Shown: positions 24,049 to 31,853 of the stretch, piece after piece | Numbering within the stretch: the stretch's first letter is position 1 | Layout: each line of letters opens with the position of its first letter | Assembly (NCBI RefSeq): GCF_035978755.1 | Contig: NZ_CP108414.1 | Coordinates: 8,246,001 to 8,310,000 of the forward strand | DNA length: 64,000 nt | Direction: 5' to 3' | Origin: Streptomyces sp. NBC_01298 | GTDB taxonomy: Bacteria; Actinomycetota; Actinomycetes; Streptomycetales; Streptomycetaceae | Program-made: the position numbers and the translations under genes | The notes under the pieces: generated by a model | Database searches by the model: none | What the model was told of the DNA's origin: nothing | Seen by the model: the letters and a program-made list of their open reading frames with translations, nothing else

Positions 24049-25893
24049 ATGAGCCCACCCGACGCGGCGGCCGCCCCGGAGCGGGCGACGGACGAGGCGC
24101 GCGACGCCGACCGGGCCCTCGTGGCGGCGGCCCGGCACAGCGCCGGACGCACCGCCGCCGTCCTCGGATGCGCGGTGGCGGCCGCCGCGGCGGCGCTCGC
24201 CGAACCGGCGGTCCTCGGCCACACCCTCGACCTGCTGCTCCGCCGGGACCCCTCGGGCCCCGCCTGGACCCTGCTGTGCGCCGCGGTCATCGCCGCCGAG
24301 GTGGTACTGGACGCAGCGGCCGCACGGCTGACCGGCGAGGTCGACGGCCGCTCCACCGCCCGGCTGCGCAGGCTCGGGACCGCCCGGCTGCTCGGGACCG
24401 CCCCGCACCACGCGGCCCGCCACGCACCCGGAGACACCGCCGCGCGACTGACCGCGCACGCCACCGAGGCCGGGAAGGTCCCGGCCGCCGTCGCGCACGC
24501 CGTCGCCTCACTGCTGCCACCGATCGGCGCGGTGGCCGCGCTCTTCCTCATCGACGTGTGGACGGCGCTCGCCTTCCTCGCGGGCGTTCCGCTGCTCGCA
24601 CTCCTGCTCCGGACCTTCGCCCGCTCCACCCTCACCAGTGTCGCCCGCTACCAGCAGGTGCAGCTCGCGACCGCCGGCCTGCTCGTGGAGGCGCTGGCCG
24701 GGGCGCGCACGATCGCCGCCGCGGGTACCGCGGAACGCGAACGCGCCCGGATCCTCGCCCGGTTGCCCGAACTCGCCGCGGAGGGCAGGCGGATGTGGCA
24801 GGTCTACGGGGGCACGACGGCCCGGTCCGCGGCCCTCGTGCCGCTGCTCCTGTACGCGGTCCTCGCCGTCGGCGGCATCCGCCTGTCGGCCGGGGCCCTC
24901 GGGGTCGGCGAACTCCTGGCCGTCATGCGGTACGCGGGCCTCGCGGCCGGTGTCGGCGGGGTGACCGGCTCGCTGGCGGCCGTCGTCCGCGGCCGGGCCG
25001 CCGCCCGGCGGACCACCGCCCTCCTGGCCCTGCCGGTGTTCGAGCACGGCCGGGCCGAACTGCCGGAGGGCGGCCCGGGCACCCTGGAACTGCGCGGCGT
25101 CCGCGTCGCGCGCGCGGGCTCGGTGGTCCTGCACGACATCACCCTGGTGATCCCCGGCGGCGCCACGGTGGCGGTCGTGGGCCGGTCCGGCTCCGGCAAG
25201 ACGCTGTTCGCCGCCGTGGCCGGCCGGCTCACCGACCCGGACGCGGGCCGGGTGCTGCTGGACGGCGTACCCCTGCCGGAGCTGACCGCCGAAGCGCTCC
25301 GCCGCGAGGTCGGCTACGCCTTCGACCGCCCCGCGCTGTTCGGGGACACCGTCGCCGACGCGATCGGCTTCGGAGCGGGGCCGGACCCCGGCGGCGAAGC
25401 CGTCCGGGCGGCGGCGCGTGCCGCCGGCGCCGATGCGTTCGTACGGCGCCTGCCCCAGGGGTACGGCACGCCCCTCGCCGATGCTCCGATGTCCGGTGGC
25501 GAGATCCAACGCCTTGGGCTGGCACGGGCGTTCTGCCATGCGGGCCGCCTCCTCGTACTGGACGACGCCACCTCCAGCCTCGACACGGTCACGGCCCGCG
25601 AGGTCGAGCGGGCTCTCGCGCACGAGGTGCGGCCCGGCACGCGGATCGTGGTGGCGCACCGCCTCTCTTCGGCCGTCCGCGCCGACCTCGTCGTATGGCT
25701 GGAGGACGGGCGGGTGCGGGCGGCCGGCCTCCACGAGGAGCTGTGGGGGCAGGACCCCGACTACAGGGCGGTGTTCGCCGCCGGGCCGACGGAGGCAGCC
25801 GGAGCGCAGGCGACGCCGGACGCGGTCCCCGGAGCCCGCGCGGAAGCGGAGGGGCGCCGGACGGCGGCGGAGAAGCGGGAGGTCGCACCATGA
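24049..25893 (+). CDS. ABC transporter, membrane plus ATPase domains (AmfB/RamA-like)
   Basis: 614 residues: an exporter-type membrane domain (about 30-330, roughly six helices) and a C-terminal ATPase with Walker A GRSGSGKT (about 377), signature MSGGEIQRLGLARAF (about 480), Walker B LLVLDDATSSLD and VAHRL. Walker B ends D-D rather than D-E, so the catalytic glutamate is replaced by Asp. Its stop overlaps the next start (ATGA); the two half-transporters should form a heterodimer exporting the processed lanthipeptide. Confidence 0.88.
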   Translation: MSPPDAAAAPERATDEARDADRALVAAARHSAGRTAAVLGCAVAAAAAALAEPAVLGHTLDLLLRRDPSGPAWTLLCAAVIAAEVVLDAAAARLTGEVDGRSTARLRRLGTARLLGTAPHHAARHAPGDTAARLTAHATEAGKVPAAVAHAVASLLPPIGAVAALFLIDVWTALAFLAGVPLLALLLRTFARSTLTSVARYQQVQLATAGLLVEALAGARTIAAAGTAERERARILARLPELAAEGRRMWQVYGGTTARSAALVPLLLYAVLAVGGIRLSAGALGVGELLAVMRYAGLAAGVGGVTGSLAAVVRGRAAARRTTALLALPVFEHGRAELPEGGPGTLELRGVRVARAGSVVLHDITLVIPGGATVAVVGRSGSGKTLFAAVAGRLTDPDAGRVLLDGVPLPELTAEALRREVGYAFDRPALFGDTVADAIGFGAGPDPGGEAVRAAARAAGADAFVRRLPQGYGTPLADAPMSGGEIQRLGLARAFCHAGRLLVLDDATSSLDTVTAREVERALAHEVRPGTRIVVAHRLSSAVRADLVVWLEDGRVRAAGLHEELWGQDPDYRAVFAAGPTEAAGAQATPDAVPGARAEAEGRRTAAEKREVAP

Positions 25894-27665
25894 CCGAGAG
25901 GGAGACCTGGCGCCGGGTGGCACCCGAGGGCCGCCGCTTCCTGCGCGGACACCAGGGCGCCCTGGGGAGGCTGGCGGCCTGGTCGCTCCTCGAATCCGCG
26001 CAGACCTTCCTCGGCGGCTACGGCGTGGCCCGCGCCCTCGACGACGGCTTCCTCGCCGGCCGCACCACCATCGGCCTGGCCTGGCTGGCGGCGGCCGGAG
26101 CCGGAGCGCTGATCGGCGGTTTCGCCCTGCGCGGTGTGTTCGCCGGACTCTCGGACCTCGTGGAACCGCTGCGGGACGGTCTGGTGCGGCGGGCGGTGCG
26201 GCAGGCGCTGGCCCGCGCGGTGGCCGACCCGGCGCGCGCACCCGACGCCGGCGCGGTGTCCCGGCTGACCCAGCAGACGGAAATGGCCCGTGACTCCTTC
26301 GCCGGACTGGTGCTGACGGTCCGTTCCTTCGTCTTCACCGCCGTGGGCGCCTTCGCGGGCATGGCAGCCCTGGATCCGGTCCTGCTGCTCATCGTGCTGC
26401 CGCCCTTGCTGCTGGGCATGGCGGCCTTCCTGGCCACGCTCCGCCCCATGGCCTCCGTACAGCGCCGGTCCCTGGACACCGACGAGGCGCTCGCGGACCG
26501 GGTGGCCGCGCTGGGGGAGGGGCTGCGCGACATCGTGGCCTGCGGCGGGCAGACGCGGGCGGGAGCCCGGGTGGAACCGCTGATCGACGCCCAGGAGCGG
26601 CTGGCGCGCACGCTCGCGCGCTGGGCCGCCCTGCGCACCCTGGCCCTCGGTGCGGCGGGCCGGCTGCCGGTGATCGCGCTGCTCGCCGCGACGCCCTGGC
26701 TGCTCGGGCACGGGCTCACCGCCGGGGCGCTGGCCGGCGGCCTCACCTACGTGGTGCAGGCGCTGCTGCCCGCCCTCAACACGCTGATGGCCGCGGTGGG
26801 TTCGGCCGGCACCCGGCTCCTGGTGGTCCTCGAGCGCTTCTGCGAGCCGCCTCCGTCGCCTCCGGGCGCCCGCCGCACGGGCGAGTGGGCCGGGGCGGAG
26901 GAACCAGGGGAACCCGCGGCCCCCGGCCCGGCGGCCGAGTTCCGGGGCGTCACCTTCGCCTACGGCCCCGCGGCGGCGCCCGTCCTCGACGGCCTGGACC
27001 TGGAGGTGCGGGCGGGGGAGCACCTCGCGGTGGTCGGGCCGAGCGGCATCGGCAAGTCCACGCTCACCGCTCTGCTGGCCGGGATGCTGCCACCCGGTGC
27101 GGGGAGGGTCCTCGTCGCCGGCGCAGCCGCCCGCCGGGAGCCGGGCACCGCCGGCCCGGATCCGCGGCGGACCCTGCTGCCGCAGCAGGCCTACGTGTTC
27201 ACCGGCAGCGTGCGGGACAACCTGACCCACCTGTCCGCGGGCCCCGACGGTACGGTGCCCGGGGACGCCGAACTGCAGTGCGCCATAGGCTCCCTGGGGC
27301 TCGAGGGCCTCGTGGAGCGGCTGGGCGGCCTGGAGGGCGAGGTGTCGCCCCGGCTGCTGTCCCGGGGGGAGTGCCAGCACCTCGCGCTCGCCGCCGCCTA
27401 CCTCTCCCCGGCTCCGCTGCTGCTGCTCGACGAGGCCACCTGTCACTTGGATCCGCGGACGGAGGAGCGTGCCGAGCGGGCCCTCGCGGAGCGTCCCGGC
27501 ACCCTGGTCGTCGTGGCCCACCGCGTCTCGTCCGCGGCCCGCGCCGACCGGGTCCTCGTCCTCGACGGGACCCGGGCCGTGTGCGGGACGCACGCGGAAC
27601 TTCCGGCGCTCTCGCCGCTCTACCGCGATCTGGTGGGCGGCTGGCACGCCCCCGCGGACGGATGA
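25890..27665 (+). CDS. ABC transporter, membrane plus ATPase domains (AmfA/RamB-like)
   Basis: 591 residues; the same frame is open upstream but that part is a shadow of the preceding gene. Membrane domain about 20-325, ATPase with Walker A GPSGIGKST (about 383), Walker B LLLLDEATCHLD and VAHRV. The signature is LSRGECQHLALAAAYL, so the second Gly of LSGGQ is Arg: a degenerate signature. Together with the D-D Walker B of its partner this looks like an asymmetric exporter with one weakened ATP site. Confidence 0.88.
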   Translation: MTERETWRRVAPEGRRFLRGHQGALGRLAAWSLLESAQTFLGGYGVARALDDGFLAGRTTIGLAWLAAAGAGALIGGFALRGVFAGLSDLVEPLRDGLVRRAVRQALARAVADPARAPDAGAVSRLTQQTEMARDSFAGLVLTVRSFVFTAVGAFAGMAALDPVLLLIVLPPLLLGMAAFLATLRPMASVQRRSLDTDEALADRVAALGEGLRDIVACGGQTRAGARVEPLIDAQERLARTLARWAALRTLALGAAGRLPVIALLAATPWLLGHGLTAGALAGGLTYVVQALLPALNTLMAAVGSAGTRLLVVLERFCEPPPSPPGARRTGEWAGAEEPGEPAAPGPAAEFRGVTFAYGPAAAPVLDGLDLEVRAGEHLAVVGPSGIGKSTLTALLAGMLPPGAGRVLVAGAAARREPGTAGPDPRRTLLPQQAYVFTGSVRDNLTHLSAGPDGTVPGDAELQCAIGSLGLEGLVERLGGLEGEVSPRLLSRGECQHLALAAAYLSPAPLLLLDEATCHLDPRTEERAERALAERPGTLVVVAHRVSSAARADRVLVLDGTRAVCGTHAELPALSPLYRDLVGGWHAPADG

Positions 27666-27725
27666 CGGGTCCGGCGACCTCCGGGGCCCGGGTCCCGCGA
27701 CCGGCTGGATGCGGGCAGCCGCGGA

Positions 27726-28334
27726 TCAGACCCAGCCCGCCCCCTGGGATATCCGGATCGCGTCGATGAGATTGCGCCCGCCGGTCTTCCGGGTCGCCGC
27801 GGCGATGTAGTTGCGTACCGTCCCGCTCGCCAGGTGCAGCGTACGGGCGATCTCGGCGATGGAATCGCCTTCCGCGGCCCGGGCCAGCACGCTGAGCTCG
27901 CGCGGGCTCAGCGGCACGGGGTCGGCCTCCATGAAGGCGGAGGCCAGCGAGGCGTCGATGAACCGCTCCCCGGACGCGATCTTGCGGACCGCCCGCACGA
28001 GCCGCCCCGGCGAGCCGTCCTTGTCGACGTAGCCGCGGGCCCCGGCCCCGAAGGCGCGGTGCAGGGAACCGGGGGCGCCGGTCGACGCGAGGACCAGTAC
28101 CGCGGACGGTGACGCGAGGACCTGACCGTTCGCGCGTCCCCGGTCCGCCAGAGCGGCGGCCGTCCCCCGACAGTCGAGGTCGACGACCGTGACGTCTGGT
28201 CGTAAGGACTCGGCCTGGCGCACCGCGGTGCGCCAGCCCGCGGACGTGACGTCGAAGGGGCCTTCCGATCTCAGCAGCGCGGCCAGCGCCGACCGGACCA
28301 GGCTGACACTGTGCAGGACGAGGACCTTCGTCAT
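27726..28334 (-). CDS. amfR: Response regulator, receiver plus LuxR-type HTH (AmfR/RamR-like)
   Basis: 202 residues; ATG 28334 has GAGGAG about 7 nt upstream. An N-terminal receiver-like domain is followed by a LuxR/NarL HTH (PLSPRELSVLARAAEGDSIAEIARTLHLASGTVRNYIAAATRKTG). The usual acidic pair after strand 1 is missing (VLVLHSVSLVRSAL) although an Asp is kept at the acceptor position (VTVVDLDCRG). In known systems RamR/AmfR activates the amf/ram operon and no partner kinase is known. It is convergent with the transporter genes and has no kinase neighbour here. Confidence 0.9.
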   Translation of the reverse strand: MTKVLVLHSVSLVRSALAALLRSEGPFDVTSAGWRTAVRQAESLRPDVTVVDLDCRGTAAALADRGRANGQVLASPSAVLVLASTGAPGSLHRAFGAGARGYVDKDGSPGRLVRAVRKIASGERFIDASLASAFMEADPVPLSPRELSVLARAAEGDSIAEIARTLHLASGTVRNYIAAATRKTGGRNLIDAIRISQGAGWV

Positions 28335-28467
28335 GGTGGGTCTCCTCGGTAGACGAACCAGGGCACCACCCGGCTGCCCCCGTACGGCGGAGATGGAACG
28401 TCACTGCGGGGGGCGCGCGGGGGCGCGGGGGCAAGTTGGCCGAGACACCGTGGAATTCGTGCCTCCC

Positions 28468-29664
28468 TTAGGCGGGGAACCCCCTTGAAGACCGGCTCCT
28501 CCTGGAGTCGCCGTCCAGGAGTTCCCTTACCAGCACGCCGACTTGCTCCGTCTCCAGGAGGAACCCGTCGTGCCCGTACGCGGAGCGGATGACGCGGATC
28601 CCGTCCGCGGCCGGGATCCCGTCCGCCAGTTCCTCCTGCTGTACGAGGGGGTAGAGGCGATCGGAGTCCACCCCGGCCACCACCGTACGGGCCCGTACCC
28701 GGCCGAGGGCCGCCCGCCGGCCCGAGCGGTCCCGCCCGATGTCGTGGGTGTTCATGGCCTCGGCCAGGGTGACGTAGCTGGCCGCGTCGAACCGACGGGG
28801 GAGCTTGACGGCCTGGTGGTCGAGATAGGACTCGACGCGGTACCGGCCGCCGAGCCAGGGCTGCTCGCCCTCTTGCGCCTGGTGGCCGAAGCGGGTCTGT
28901 AGTTCCCCGGCCGACCGGTAGGTGATGTGCGCGATGCGGCGGGCGAGGCCCAGCCCCGTGTGCGGCCCCTGCCCGGGCCCGGCGTCGTGGTAGTCGCCGC
29001 CCTGCCAGTGGGGATCGGCCCGGATGGCATGGACCTGGGCGGTGGCCCACGCGATCTGGTCCGCGCTCGCCGCCGCGGGACAGGCGAGCAGCAACAGCGC
29101 GGCCACACGCCGGGGTTCGCCGACGGCCCACTCCAACGCCCGCATCCCGCCCATGGATCCACCGATCACCAGGGCCCAGCGTCCAATGCCGAGCGCGTCC
29201 GCGAGTCCGATCTCGGCCCGCACCTGGTCGCGTTGGGTCAGGCGCGGGAACGAGCCGCCCCAGGGGCGCCCGTCGGGGCCCGTGGACGCGGGCCCCGTAC
29301 TTCCCTGGCAGCCGCCCAGGACATTGGGCGCCACCACGAACCACCGGTCGGTGTCGAGTGCCCGGCCCGGGCCGACGAGCGCGTCCCACCAGCCGGAGGT
29401 CGGGTGACCCGGCCCGGCGGCGCCCGCGACGTGGCTGTCGCCGGTCAGCGCGTGCAGGACGAGCACCGCGTTCGAACGGTCGGGTGCCGGCCGCCCCCAG
29501 GTCTCGAACGCCAGCCGCACCCCCGGCAGCACCCCGCCCGCCTCCAGCGCCAGCGGGTGCGTGCGCCGGTGCCACCGGCGGCGGCCCGGCGGGTCCCCCT
29601 CCCGCCACGCGCCGGTGGCGGGAGGGAGGGCCGAGGTGTCCGGAGCCGTGGTGGCGGGGTTCAG
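28468..29664 (-). CDS. metX: Homoserine O-acetyltransferase
   Basis: 398 residues. Alpha/beta-hydrolase acyltransferase: nucleophile in VIGGSMGGMRALEW, acid in GVDSDRLYP, His in SAYGHDGFLLETE; oxyanion region LVLHALTGDSHVAG. It activates homoserine with acetyl-CoA for the sulfhydrylase encoded upstream. No ATG, GTG or TTG lies in frame before the conserved THPLALEAGG region; the only candidate near the right place is CTG at 29664, overlapping the metY stop as CTGA and preceded by AAGGAAG. Translation is presumably coupled to metY. Confidence 0.88.
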   Translation of the reverse strand: MNPATTAPDTSALPPATGAWREGDPPGRRRWHRRTHPLALEAGGVLPGVRLAFETWGRPAPDRSNAVLVLHALTGDSHVAGAAGPGHPTSGWWDALVGPGRALDTDRWFVVAPNVLGGCQGSTGPASTGPDGRPWGGSFPRLTQRDQVRAEIGLADALGIGRWALVIGGSMGGMRALEWAVGEPRRVAALLLLACPAAASADQIAWATAQVHAIRADPHWQGGDYHDAGPGQGPHTGLGLARRIAHITYRSAGELQTRFGHQAQEGEQPWLGGRYRVESYLDHQAVKLPRRFDAASYVTLAEAMNTHDIGRDRSGRRAALGRVRARTVVAGVDSDRLYPLVQQEELADGIPAADGIRVIRSAYGHDGFLLETEQVGVLVRELLDGDSRRSRSSRGFPA

Positions 29665-31022
29665 GACGCTTCCTTCGAGGCGCGGAAGCCGGCCTCCAGG
29701 TCGGCCTTCAGGTCGGCGAGGTTCTCGATGCCGACGGACAGGCGCACCAGCCCCGGGGTGGTGCCGGTGGCGGCGAGCTGTGCCTCGTCGAGCTGGCTGT
29801 GGGTGGTGGAGGCGGGGTGGATGACGAGGCTGCGCACGTCGCCGATGTTCGCGAGGTGGCTGAACAGTTCCAGCCCGTCCACGAACCGCCGGCCCGCCTC
29901 GACACCGCCCCGCAGTTCGAACGAGAGCACGGCCCCGGCGCCGCGCGGCAGGTAGCGGCGCGCCGCCTCGTACCAGCGGCTGGAGGGCAGGCCGGGGTAG
30001 TGCACCACCGAGACCTCGTCGCGCTGTTCGAGCCACCGCGCCAGCTCCTGGGCGTTCGTCGAGTGCCGCTCCAGCCGCAGGCTCAGCGTCTCCACGCCCT
30101 GCAGGAGCAGGAAGGCGGAGTGCGGCGCGATGGCGGGGCCGAGGTCGCGCAGCAACTGCACGCGCAGCTTGACCGCGTACGCGCCGGGTCCGAGGGCGGA
30201 CCAGTAGCGCAGCCCGTGGTAGCTGGGGTCGGGCTCGGTGAAGTCGGGGAACCGCTCGGGGTGCGCGCCGAAGTCGAAGGTGCCCGCGTCGACGACCACG
30301 CCGCCGAGGGTGGTGCCGTGTCCGCCGAGGAACTTGGTGGCCGAGTGGACGACCACGTCCGCGCCGTGCTCGATGGGGCGCAGCAGGTACGGCGTGGGCA
30401 CCGTGTTGTCGACGATGAGCGGCAGGCCCGCCGCGTGCGCGACGTCGGCCACGCCCCGGACGTCGAGGACGTTGCCGCGCGGATTGCCGAGGGTCTCCGC
30501 GAACAGGGCCTTGGTCTGCGGTCGTACGGCGGCCCGCCAGGCGTCGAGGTCGTCGGGGTCCTCGACGAACGACACCTCGATGCCGAACTTCGGCAGGGTG
30601 TGGCGGAACAGGTTGTACGTGCCGCCGTAGAGCGAGGCGCTGGAGACGATGTGGTCGCCGGCCGAAGCCAGGTTGAGGATCGCGAGGGTCTCCGCGGCCT
30701 GCCCGGAGGCGAGGGCGACGGCGGCGACGCCGCCTTCGAGGGCGGCGACGCGCTGCTCGAGGGCGTCCTGGGTGGGGTTGTGGATGCGGGTGTAGATGTT
30801 CCCGGGCTCGGCGAGGGAGAAGAGGTCGGAGGCGTGCTGGGTGTCGCGGAAGACGAACGAGGTGGTCTGGTAGATCGGGACCGCGCGGGCGCCGGTGGCG
30901 GGATCGGGAGCGGAGCCGGCGTGGAGCTGCTTGGTCTCGAAGGACCAGGCCGGCGTCGCGGACCCGGCGGGCTCGCTCTCGGGGGTGTGACCTGCGGTGA
31001 CGGCGTCGATGGGCTGGCTCAT
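29661..31022 (-). CDS. metY: O-acetylhomoserine sulfhydrylase
   Basis: 453 residues, Cys/Met-metabolism PLP enzyme. Seen: AVPIYQTTSFVF, EPGNIYTRIHNPTQDALEQRVAALEGG, the PLP lysine in VVHSATKFLGGHGTTLGG and the C-terminal LVRLSVGIENLADLKADL. It makes homocysteine from O-acetylhomoserine and sulfide, so with metX it forms the direct sulfhydrylation route to methionine. First structural gene after the leader peptide at 31303-31377. Confidence 0.93.
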   Translation of the reverse strand: MSQPIDAVTAGHTPESEPAGSATPAWSFETKQLHAGSAPDPATGARAVPIYQTTSFVFRDTQHASDLFSLAEPGNIYTRIHNPTQDALEQRVAALEGGVAAVALASGQAAETLAILNLASAGDHIVSSASLYGGTYNLFRHTLPKFGIEVSFVEDPDDLDAWRAAVRPQTKALFAETLGNPRGNVLDVRGVADVAHAAGLPLIVDNTVPTPYLLRPIEHGADVVVHSATKFLGGHGTTLGGVVVDAGTFDFGAHPERFPDFTEPDPSYHGLRYWSALGPGAYAVKLRVQLLRDLGPAIAPHSAFLLLQGVETLSLRLERHSTNAQELARWLEQRDEVSVVHYPGLPSSRWYEAARRYLPRGAGAVLSFELRGGVEAGRRFVDGLELFSHLANIGDVRSLVIHPASTTHSQLDEAQLAATGTTPGLVRLSVGIENLADLKADLEAGFRASKEAS

Positions 31023-31302
31023 GGGTCTCCTCGGAGGTACGGGCGAACGGTGGCGGGGCGGGGACGATGCTGCGCGGAGGGGAGGCGCGGCGGCCTGTGC
31101 CCGGGCGCGGGAGCCTTCGAGGGCGGCGCGTCGGGGATTCGCCGTGGAGCCGCGGCCCCGGCACCGGACGGCTCACGCCCGACGGCGGCCGAGTCCGGGC
31201 AGGACGGGACCGCGTACGACGGGACCGCGTACGACAGGTACGGGGAGGCGCGTGGTGCGTGCGGTGAGAGGGAACGCGGGTCTGTTGCCGCGCGGCGCAG
31301 GG
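31023..31302 (-). promoter_or_regulatory. 5' leader of metYX between the leader peptide and metY
   Basis: 280 bp of probable mRNA leader. It contains an exact 15-bp tandem duplication GACGGGACCGCGTAC (31203-31217 and 31218-31232) followed by a third, partial GAC-GTAC-like copy, plus GC-rich self-complementary segments. I could not fit a SAM-I or SAM-II riboswitch to it. Confidence 0.45.
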
Positions 31303-31377
31303 TCAGCCGGTGACGGGACAGCCCGTGGTCGTGACACGCACGTAGTCGACGTGGCGACGGGTCACGAGTACGGTCAT
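31303..31377 (-). CDS. 24-residue leader peptide of the metYX operon
   Basis: ATG 31377, TGA 31305-31303: MTVLVTRRHVDYV then RVTTTGCPVTG. It shares the R-R-H-V-D-x-V-R core and the exact 24-codon length with the leader at 32766, but has a single Cys codon (position 20) rather than two. No ribosome-binding site is visible (upstream reads GCTGGGTCC), so it is probably translated from a leaderless message. Location ahead of metYX fits sulfur-responsive attenuation. Confidence 0.8.
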   Translation of the reverse strand: MTVLVTRRHVDYVRVTTTGCPVTG

Positions 31378-31547
31378 GGACCCAGCGAACCACAGGCGGG
31401 GCGGGCGCACGGGCCTTTCGGCCGAACCGGCGGGACGCACCGGCGCACTGGGCCGGGGACGAGGGCTTCGCGGCAGTGTCCGGAGCGGCCGGCCGGGCCC
31501 GACCGTTCACATTCCGGACGGTTGTCGCCGACGCTCCCGCGCGCTGC

Positions 31548-31553
31548 TACAGT
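31548..31553 (+). promoter_or_regulatory. -10 element TACAGT of the methionine attenuator transcript
   Basis: TACAGT is followed by 7 nt and ATG 31561, the same spacing as for the other leaderless starts in this window. The best -35 candidate, TTGTCG at 31522-31527, is 20 nt away, so that element is uncertain. Confidence 0.55.
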
Positions 31554-31560
31554 CCCGTCC

Positions 31561-31626
31561 ATGCAGCACACCACCACCCTCGCCATGATGCGAATGATGC
31601 CCCGTACTCCGGAGGCGCTTCGCTAG
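31561..31626 (+). CDS. Methionine-rich leader peptide of a transcription attenuator
   Basis: 21 codons: MQHTTTLAMMRMMPRTPEALR, stop TAG. Four Met codons sit at 31585-31599 (M-M-R-M-M). No ribosome-binding site; the ATG coincides with the predicted transcription start. Immediately after the Met codons, CCGGAGG (31609-31615) can pair with CCTCCGG (31658-31664), the 5' arm of the downstream terminator. A perfect 16-bp palindrome GCTTCGCTAGCGAAGC (31617-31632) spans the stop codon. This is the classical layout of a leader-peptide attenuator responding to charged tRNA-Met. Confidence 0.85.
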   Translation: MQHTTTLAMMRMMPRTPEALR

Positions 31627-31651
31627 CGAAGCCGTGTGCGCACCAGCTGCG

Positions 31652-31684
31652 ACGGACCCTCCGGAAACGGAGGGTCCGTTTTTT
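31652..31684 (+). terminator. Intrinsic terminator of the methionine attenuator
   Basis: A perfect 12-bp stem, ACGGACCCTCCG (31652-31663) and CGGAGGGTCCGT (31668-31679), closed by a GAAA tetraloop and followed by a run of T to 31684. It is a canonical Rho-independent terminator, rare in such a GC-rich genome, and lies 26 bp after the leader stop and about 170 bp before the next gene on the same strand. Confidence 0.9.
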
Positions 31685-31853
31685 GTTGCCCCGGACCCGG
31701 TCCCGTCTCCAGATCCGGCCGCCGGCGCCACCCGACTCCCGCCCCCAGCACCCGCCCCCAGCACCCGCACCCCCCAGCACCCGCGCCCCTCACTCGACGC
31801 GCCCCTTTGTCGCCCGATCCGCCCGCCCCCCGACAGAAGGCGAAGCCCCCGCC

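Noticed and set aside
24033..25889. Open frame upstream of the second lanthipeptide transporter subunit
   Set aside because: A +2 shadow of the first transporter gene with Arg/Gly-rich translation; the real start is the ATGA overlap at 25890.
31023..31302. SAM riboswitch ahead of metY
   Set aside because: No recognisable SAM-I/II/IV core; the leader peptide offers a better-supported control element.
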